Assembly (NCBI RefSeq): GCF_910592395.1
Contig: NC_088326.1
Span: 3,911,001 to 3,975,000 of the forward strand
Direction: 5' to 3'
DNA: 64,000 bases
Origin: Lineus longissimus
Lineage: Eukaryota; Nemertea; Pilidiophora; Heteronemertea; Lineidae
Position 1 is the first letter of the stretch; every line of letters begins with the position of its first letter. This document shows, piece by piece, positions 46,560-64,000 of this stretch. Made by a program: the position numbers and the translations under genes. The notes under the pieces are model-generated. The model was not told the origin of the DNA, ran no database searches, and worked only from the letters and a program-made list of their open reading frames with translations.

Positions 46560-47290
46560 TCCCCAGGGGAAGAAATGTCCATTAAAGGTGAAATGTCTAT
46601 GTGATGTATTGTCCACGGGGGACAAACTGTCCTGAGAAACCGCTAGATTGTCCATGGACGAGCTGTCCATTCAAGATGAAGTGTCTTTTTGATGTAAAGT
46701 CCCTAAGAGACAAAGTGTCCTGAGAAATGTATTGTCCAGGGTAGGTTGTCCATTTGAGAAGTATTGTCTTTGTGATGTTAAATCCCCAGGGGACAAAATG
46801 TCCTGAGAAATGGATTGTCCTGGGTAGGTTGTCCATTTGAGAAGTATTGTCTTTGTGATGTAAAGTTCCCAGGGGACAGAATGTCCTGAGAAATGGATTG
46901 TCCAGGGTAGGTTGTCCATTTGAGAAGTATTGTCTTTGTGATGTTAAGTTCCCAGGGGACAGAATGTCCTGAGAAATGGATTGTCCTGGGTAGGTTGCCC
47001 ATTTGAGAAGTATTGTCTGTGTGATGTTTTGTCCTAAGGGACAAGCTGTCCCAAGAAAGGGATTGTCCAGGGACAAAGTCCCCAGAAGACAAACTGTCTC
47101 GAGAAACAGATTTTCCATTGGAGAAATATTGTCCATGTGATGTATTGTCCACAGGGGACAAAAATTCTCGGAAATGGATTCTTCTGGGAGGGACAGGCTG
47201 TGTGTAGGATTCATAGTCCCAGGGGACACCCTATCTCTTGGTACCCAGGGAACAAATTGTCCCGAGATATCGATTGTCCAGGGATGAGTT
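46560..47290. repeat. 83-bp minisatellite
   Basis: The anchor gagaagtattgtctttgtga lies at 46756, 46839, 46922 and, slightly changed, 47005, an exact 83-bp step. Less regular copies extend to both sides. The 210-codon minus-strand open frame over this array (46597-47229) comes from the repeat and is probably not a gene. Confidence 0.8.
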
Positions 47291-47337
47291 GTCCCTCCCA
47301 GGACTCTGCAGACAATCTACTCTTGTCCAATGACATT

Positions 47338-47529
47338 TGATTTGTTGGGAAGTACTACTGATGGGTGGAAGGTCGGTAGTTTAATATTGCCACTGGTTGG
47401 TCCTTCAATGACTGGGAGATGTAACTGCCCAACAGATTTGTTGGGAACTACTACTGATGGGTGGAAGGTCGGTAGTTTAATAATGCCACTGGTTGGTCCT
47501 TCAATGGCTGGGAGATGTAACTGCCCAAC
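47338..47529. repeat. 96-bp tandem duplication
   Basis: Two adjacent copies (47338-47433 and 47434-47529) start gatttgttgggaa and end aactgcccaaca. They differ at only a few positions. Minus-strand AATAAA at about 47620 may be the distal polyadenylation signal of PDIA6. Confidence 0.8.
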
Positions 47530-48084
47530 AGATTTTTCTGAACTGAGCAAATTTGTGTTTCATCTACAGCAAACCTTTACAAAAAGAACAGAATAAGCGT
47601 ATAAAGAGATGATAAGACTTTTATTCAAATACTTTAGTAAAATATGGATGACAGTTTTAACAGGTACGGCTGTTTGCCACAAAATGCATTGGACACAATT
47701 TTTATGAGACAAAATGTCATATTACACCTGTCCTCCATTCGACGTCAGACAGAGCCCAAAGTCCTTGTAGAGCTGTAACTAATGACTACTCTACAGCGAT
47801 TCAGTTGGAATTTAGCAAAAAAAGTTAATTTTTTCCGATTGTGCATAATACAACATACTCTATCTAGTGTCATTGATGTAAGGCCACTTCATCAATGACT
47901 AAGAATTTGGAGTAATTACTGGAGTCTTTACATGTGGAATGTAATTTGATATGATCAACTCATCAAACCCAGCCACATTTATTGTACCATTTTTGGCTCT
48001 CGGGCAGTACTGAATCTGACAAATATTTTAGAACCAATTGAAGAAACACTGTTCACTAGGCCAGGAACAACGTAAAAAGGTAAC

Positions 48085-48235
48085 GTCAAACAGTGGTGAA
48101 GGCCTTATGCCCCAGCACCAGGGACGAAGTTGACAAAGTCAGTACGTCTTCTTCTTTTGAACTGGCCTTCCCCATCAAGGGAAGTGAATGGGGATGGCCA
48201 GCAAAAATCAAAGGCTTTCAGACACAGTGGTTCCT
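48085..48235 (+). mobile_element. Second fragment of the LINE 3' end
   Basis: It is inverted relative to 45860-45990 and shares gaaggccttatgcccNagca and cttccccatcaagggaagtg. The rest of 47600-50002 is AT-rich and is probably PDIA6 3'UTR and downstream sequence. Confidence 0.6.
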
Positions 48236-50002
48236 GATTCCACGAAGTGAGATAGGGGAGAACTCAGGTCGATATCAGCCACTTAGATCAAATCACTGTA
48301 GCGACAAAAAATAACAGTTGGCCTGGGAATCGTGTATAGCGTATGTGGTCTCATGAATTTTTAGGCTGAACTAATATTGTGGTCAACTTGTGCTTGAGGC
48401 TTCAATATTGTCCAAAGTCCTGACGTCTGCCTTTCCTACTTTTGCATTTCGAAATAAACAACTATCTCTACTGGATATACAAACCGACTCTTAAATTAAC
48501 GTTAAATCTGACTGTACATGACTACAGTACCTTTATGTTTTAAACTAGTACTAGCACAGATAACACAACATTCTGCAATTGAAAATCCCTTTTCCAGCTT
48601 TTAAAAAAATCACTACGAAACAAAATGAAAGACAAATAACAAATTCCTGTGGCAAATTGCAGAAACCAGTTTCGTAGATTTGAAGTGACTGCATACTCAA
48701 ACGCACAACCATTGGCAGTCAAGACTGATTCAATTAGACTGAAAGGGGTGTCCAGTGCCTATGTATTCTCTGGAAAGAAGAGGGGTGGGGTGCCCTTTGA
48801 AATTTTAGCCAACACCAAATGGTAGTCCAGTGGTCCTATGAAAAAAGTCCTGTAGGCCTTTCATGGGTCTCTGCTGTTTTCCGGCATACAACAGCGGCCG
48901 CCTAGTTGCGTCTGACGCATAAGATGGGTGAACACTTCTTCCTGGTTTAATGTTTTTAATTAGGAACACCTACATCAGATATACCATCCCTGCGTGGCAA
49001 GTGCATGATTTGAACTTGTTTTAACAGAGATGCTAAGAATGACAATGACAATGATCATGAAATTTGCTGAAGAAAAATACAGCAAGATTTCATATTTTGA
49101 TACCACATTTGAAGATGTTAAAGATACACCCTGCAATAGCTTTTATCCCCGGATATAATCTTTGATTAATGCAAAAGAATTTGGCCTCAAAGATTTCACT
49201 CTTTCACACCCATTCTGGATTTTTTACATTTGCACATCAGAATCCGTTTAAACATTATATTGTATGATCTACATGGTGTCCCAGAAATAAGTCAATACAC
49301 AATTTAATTTCATCACTTGATTCACACAATCCTTTTTATGCAACTTAAAATTCTGTCCAAAATGCCCCTCCTCAGTTTTTAAAAATATAATGGTGACTGT
49401 ATCTTGGGTCCCTACATCATAGGACCTGACCCTGCATTTTTCAGGGACACCCTGTATAGAGCAACGCAACTTTAAACCCTTCAAATAATGGCATTCCAAG
49501 ATTTAATATTTACATACCTATCAATAGCTGTAACCTGAGAAGTTTTGCGGTCGTTTAAATAATTCAATCAAATACCAATTTTTTTTAACAAGAGTTGGAA
49601 ATATTTTTGGGCCAACAAGATCCTAAAAAGCTCTAGTTGGTCCATGAAAAAAACACTCACAAAATGTAAAGTATTGTGGTGAACCACCAAAAAATGCCGC
49701 AAAGTCTTTACAGGCCACAGTATATCTGAATTAGCCCTCACCATCAGTTACAAGTGGACGTATATTTCTTCATAATTGAGACACAAAAACACCTTTTAGA
49801 TGTGTGAGCAACTGAATATCAACCTAATCCAATAGTGGAATTCCAAATATGAACTGCTCACAAGCAACAACAAGAACTTAGAAAAAAATTAACCTCTTTA
49901 TCCCTCGAAGTGGGATTTTTTAAAGCAAAAGTTGACTTTTTTTGTTGAGAAGGACAGGAGAACTAATTCAGATCTTTCATATTTTTTCTAAAAACGCTTT
50001 TC

Positions 50003-60342
<10,340 letters not shown>

Positions 60343-60447
60343 TGTTGCAGACGGATAAGTGTCCCAAGTTGGAAAGTCGGAAAATTCGGAAGAACTGAAC
60401 AAAACCGCACAAATGTGCTAATTCCTCAAGAACACACGTTGATTTAC

Positions 60448-60466
60448 CGTGGCCAGTGCTCATTGG
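60448..60466 (-). promoter_or_regulatory. ER stress response element (ERSE) of PDIA6
   Basis: On the minus strand the sequence is CCAAT, nine bases (GAGCACTGG), then CCACG. This is an exact match to the ERSE consensus CCAAT-N9-CCACG bound by NF-Y and ATF6/XBP1. It lies 106 bp upstream of the PDIA6 ATG and in the correct orientation. Confidence 0.85.
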
Positions 60467-60599
60467 CGGAGAGAACTGCGCAATCGCACAACATAAGCCG
60501 GGTTAACATTAGAAAAAATAACCCAAACCATGTCTCTATGACGCCAGAGGGAATTCCCTCAATTAAATTAGGGCGCGCATTTCAAAGTGGGCACATCTC

Positions 60600-60960
60600 A
60601 CAGCGCGTGTTGGGTCACTGACTCTCCAGCACTCATCGGGGTACTTGCATGCAAAAGAGCCCGGGGAGAACCCAGGATCGTATTTCTGGATGAACCAGCG
60701 TGGCTTTCAAGGAACTGAAATTCCTGGCTCTTCGGTTCCTTGTATCTGGTGTCTATGCCAGGGCAGGGAGACCCCACCAAGTGAGAAACATGAGTAGCTT
60801 TCGTGGAGTCCGAATCGGATTCACTAGGCCAATTAACCCAATTGGTGCGAAACCATAGTGTCACGCATAAATGCTCATCCTGCCTTGGAGGAGGAATACC
60901 CCCTTAAGAAAATACCCCTAAGTGCAGAGCGAACTCTGAAGAAGAAGAAGAAGAAGAAGG
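60600..60960 (+). repeat. SINE copy ending in a gaa microsatellite
   Basis: It shares gagcccggggagaacccagg, gtatctggtgtctatgccag and gagaaacatgagtagct with the SINE at 62627-63050, and ends in a gaagaagaag tail. The tRNA head is partly lost. Confidence 0.7.
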
Positions 60961-61030
60961 TATAAGCCTAGCAGGAAATGAGTACTCAAATCTTCTCATT
61001 TATCATCGTCCTGGCATATCCAGTGGTTTT

Positions 61031-61130
61031 TAAAGGGGGACTATAGGCAGGAGGAGAGGGGATAATTTGGCCATATTCAAGTGACTAGTATACACAGTAA
61101 GGGCCCTAGGTTATGTCTCCTTCGTCATAA
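61031..61130 (+). repeat. Dispersed repeat starting agggggactataggcagga
   Basis: A direct copy lies at 63736-63830 (sharing aatttggccat, cacagtaagggc and ggtcatgtc-like ends), and an inverted copy of its first 16 bases lies at 63266-63281. These may be transposon termini. Confidence 0.6.
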
Positions 61131-61182
61131 AGTACAGGCGAAGAGTATAGAAAAACACTATGTAAACTATAATATGATCCCC

Positions 61183-61192
61183 TCTCGCGAGA
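61183..61192. promoter_or_regulatory. TCTCGCGAGA palindrome in the PDIA6-INTS9 interval
   Basis: This perfect 10-bp palindrome is a known core-promoter element of TATA-less housekeeping genes. It lies about 520 bp upstream of the INTS9 ATG, so it is a candidate INTS9 promoter element. Confidence 0.4.
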
Positions 61193-61713
61193 GGCGGCAT
61201 TTATTCTACATAAGTTAACGGTAGGCTACGGAGATTATATTTCCCAACCGTTTGAAATTTTGATAAAACAGGACGAGAGCAAAAGTCTTAACCGTTTCAG
61301 AGATAAACCTGGACGAAAAGGTGCTCAGGCCTCAGAAGACGAACCCTAATGAGCCCAATACGTGCGGGACCAAATTGGCGGTAAGCGGCTTCTGAGATGC
61401 CCCCTTTGTTGAAGCCAGGGAATTTCCATCTATTTTTAGAAATAAGGTCGGGTATCCCCGTTTTTACTCAGTCTCCAGGACATCTCTGCCTATGCTGTTA
61501 GCATTATTTGATATACATACAATTTCACCTGGATTAAGGGTTGGTAGACATGGTTTGGAGTAGTTTATTGGTTTTTCAATAAAACATAATTTTTTCAAGC
61601 GAAATTTCTGTCATATTCAACCGATTTTAACGCTTTAAAAAGCAATAGGAGAAACCGAAAATCATTATTTAGGAACCTGACTGTCTGTAGAAGTTAACTC
61701 CTAATCTTCTACT

Positions 61714-64000
61714 ATGAGGCTGGTGAGCATATTGCCATTGGAATTCCGTACAAAATTTAAAAAACTTCATCATTTCATTTTTAGTTTCTTTTGTTTGTCA
61801 CATATACTAGGCCCTACATGATCAACTGATAGACATAGACACAGACTGTAGATTCATGCTCTTGATTGGAAATAACATTTACATAACATAGTGTTGGCTG
61901 TCGTCACGTCACGATGCATTGCAGCTCTGACGGTTTTACATTCATTACTGTAACGTGACGTCACGCGACGTCTTCGTAAACGTTATCCCCAATCAAGTGC
62001 AATGATCTATAACCAGAGAAAAAACAAAATTAATACCCACCCTCAGAACGTGTCATTGTCAGAAAGCCTGAGCTAAATAATTACACTTGGGATAATGTCA
62101 TATGAGGCACTTTAACATACCAGTCCCCCTGTACGGTGAAACGCATGACTGGAGTAATCAACGCTAGAACAAACTTTGCAAACTTTAGACAATGTCAGAA
62201 TAGTCAGCTTCATTGCAGAATCCCTGACAAATGCTTCAAAGAGATGTTTTAGTAAGGGTTAGCCACAGAACCTTTTGAGATTGATGACCTTTTTGGGGGA
62301 ATTTGTCAGGGATTCTGCAATCGAGCCTAAATGTCTATGCATGAGATATGAGTGGCAAATAATATCTATCCATGTACCAGTGACCAGTCGAAGGTGATCT
62401 TTCATGTTTCAAGGTCAAAACAAAGCCCGCACCTGGCAGAGACCAGGTGGCCTGGATCTCAACTCGGTTTCGTTTATTTTTCCAGTATTGCCTTAGCGGA
62501 AATCCCAACAAGCCATGCTTTGTGCTGACATTCAAGGGGACCACTATAATGATGGATTGCGGCCTGGACATGTCACCTCTACAGTTCTTCCTCCCAAATG
62601 GACCAGTTAAAAGGTAGGTAAGGAACCTCATAGCCTAGTGGTCAACACTGCTGGCTTCCACGCAAAAGGGTCCGGGTTCGATCCCGGGGAGAACCCAGGA
62701 TGTATTCAGGGTGACTTGGTGTGGCTTTCACATAACTTAGATTCCTGACTCTTCACAGTCCTTCGAATGAGACTCAAGAAACCAATGTTCCTTGTGTCTG
62801 GTGTCTATGCCCGGGCAGGTTAAACTTAAAGACCCCACCTAGTGAGAAACATGAGTAGCTAGCGTGGACTCAACCTCTGGCCAAAGGCGGAGTCACTAGA
62901 CCAATAATAATAGCATTAAACCCAATTGGTGTCTAAATGCAGTGGCACGCAAAAACGCTCATCTCGTCTTTGAGGAGGAATACTCCCTGGTGAAAATCCC
63001 CAGCCTCAAGTCCAAGTGCAGAGTGAACACAGAGGAAGAAGAGGAAAGGTAGGTATGGACTCCGACAAGGTGCCACGCAGGTCAGATTGAGTTATTGAAG
63101 GTACAAAAAATGGTCTCCTATCGTAGAGTACATCCTACATGTACTGTACGATAAAATAGCCATTATTGTACGAGGCATCTATCTATTTTAAAACACTGAA
63201 TCAAACGAGACCTGGCGCCCTCTAACTGTGCATATTTGTCATCTGATGACCACCTTTGTGACCCATGCCTATAGTCCCCCTTAAAGGCATACTCCGCTCT
63301 TTCACATATTTAAAAATTGAATTGGAATTTGATACTTTTCTAATGTCTAAGTATGCACTGAATATAACTTTCAACTATGCTGTTGTGTCAATAGATGTAC
63401 AAATACTCCCTGTATTTAAATACCAAGTTTCAGCTAATTTGCATGCATAGTAACTGCACTTCAGCATCGTGTATTCTATTTTCCTTGACCACCATTAAAT
63501 ACAGTAAACATGAATGGCCTTCACCTTTAAAAATGTTTTTTGATTGAAAAGGTAGGTAGTCCTATGACTGTATGAGTAATACACGTGGTCCGAATTAAAC
63601 TGAGTTCTTCGGATTGTTGTTTCTGTATTAATTCTCAATGCCTTGGTTGTATTTTCAGCCAGAGGATGGCAAACTTGCCCACCTGGAAACCACCCGGACA
63701 TTCAGTGGATAAAATGGAAAATGTAAGTCTCGTTAAAGGGGGACTATAGGCAGGAGCAGAGAGGCTAATTTGGCCATCTTCAGGTGACTAATATACACAG
63801 TAAGGGCACTGGGTCATGTCAGATTCAGCACTAAATATATTCCTCGTACAAGCGTGAATCATTTTGACGTACTCAATTGGAATGAAGACTTATAACCAGT
63901 ATATCCTCCATTTTTTTATTATTTTTGAGGTTTTCAACTTTTTCCTACAAGTTTTTTTTTCTCTATTTTAGATTTTCAGGGAATGTGGAGGTCGTATTTT
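61714..64000 (+). CDS. INTS9: Integrator complex subunit 9, 5' part (runs off the window)
   Basis: Exons are 61714-61722 (ATG AGG CTG, then gtgagc), 62486-62611, 63659-63722 and 63972 onward. All join in phase and read [19 protein letters not shown], then [38 protein letters not shown] and [10 protein letters not shown]. Human INTS9 starts MKLYCLSGHPTLPCNVLKF and continues with TTIMLDCGLDM, so the match is clear. INTS9 is the catalytically inactive metallo-beta-lactamase/beta-CASP partner of INTS11 in the nuclear Integrator complex, which cleaves snRNA 3' ends and nascent transcripts. Only about the first 75 residues are in the window. The first coding exon holds just three codons, so its placement is the weakest point. 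A SINE lies in intron 2. Confidence 0.88.
62627..63050 (+). repeat. tRNA-derived SINE, best copy
   Basis: It has an A box (tagcctagtgg at about 62631) and a perfect B box (ggttcgatccc at 62675-62685). The body contains cttgtgtctggtgtctatgc and tgagaaacatgagtagct, followed by a gaagaagagg tail. It lies in INTS9 intron 2. Related copies are at 29570-29835 (minus) and 60600-60960. Confidence 0.8.

Noticed and set aside
46597-47229. Long minus-strand open frame (210 codons)
   Set aside because: It lies wholly over an 83-bp minisatellite and its residues repeat in three shifted registers; no protein family or splice structure supports it.

Overview
The window is animal nuclear DNA. Its genes are split by GT-AG introns, several families are bilaterian-specific (E2F with a marked box and pocket-binding tail, PDIA6, INTS9, kynureninase, rhodopsin-type GPCRs), and the spaces between genes are packed with metazoan DNA transposons and tRNA-derived SINEs. 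The gene set and repeat load suit a marine invertebrate (for example a mollusc, annelid, brachiopod or amphioxus). The species cannot be fixed from the sequence. Most coding exons below were assembled by hand from splice sites and reading phase, not from long open frames.

Layout. 0-1.8 kb: an older dispersed repeat interrupted by five 131-bp palindromes in tandem. 2.2-3.9 kb (minus): a small secreted-protein gene with a TATA box and an NRF1-like palindrome, not recognised as a known family. 5.6-9.0 kb (minus): a Mab-21/cGAS-like nucleotidyltransferase-fold protein with an N-terminal membrane segment and all three catalytic acids. 10.6-22.2 kb: a direct duplication of two neighbouring GPCR genes. 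The right copy is intact. The left copy carries a stop codon, a frameshift and a missing first exon. A PIF/Harbinger transposon lies between the copies, and a 564-bp MITE is inserted only in the left copy. 26.4-33.3 kb (minus): complete kynureninase in 11 coding exons. 39.2-42.4 kb (plus): complete E2F1/2/3-type transcription factor in 6 exons, with a long 3'UTR and E2F/CCAAT elements upstream. 45-48 kb: LINE remnants and minisatellites. 50.0-60.3 kb (minus): complete PDIA6 in 11 exons with a perfect ER stress response element. 61.7 kb to the end (plus): the first four exons of Integrator subunit 9.

The genes do not form one pathway. Kynureninase and E2F diverge, E2F and PDIA6 converge, and PDIA6 and INTS9 diverge from a region of about 1.4 kb. 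The most unusual signals are: an open 180-codon lysine-rich extension of a PDIA6 exon past its normal splice donor, which would make a one-thioredoxin-domain isoform; the membrane-anchored cGAS-like protein with an intact catalytic triad; the tandem array of transposon-like palindromes separated by 3-bp target-site-like spacers; and a 61-bp tandem repeat that multiplies the splice donor of a kynureninase exon.
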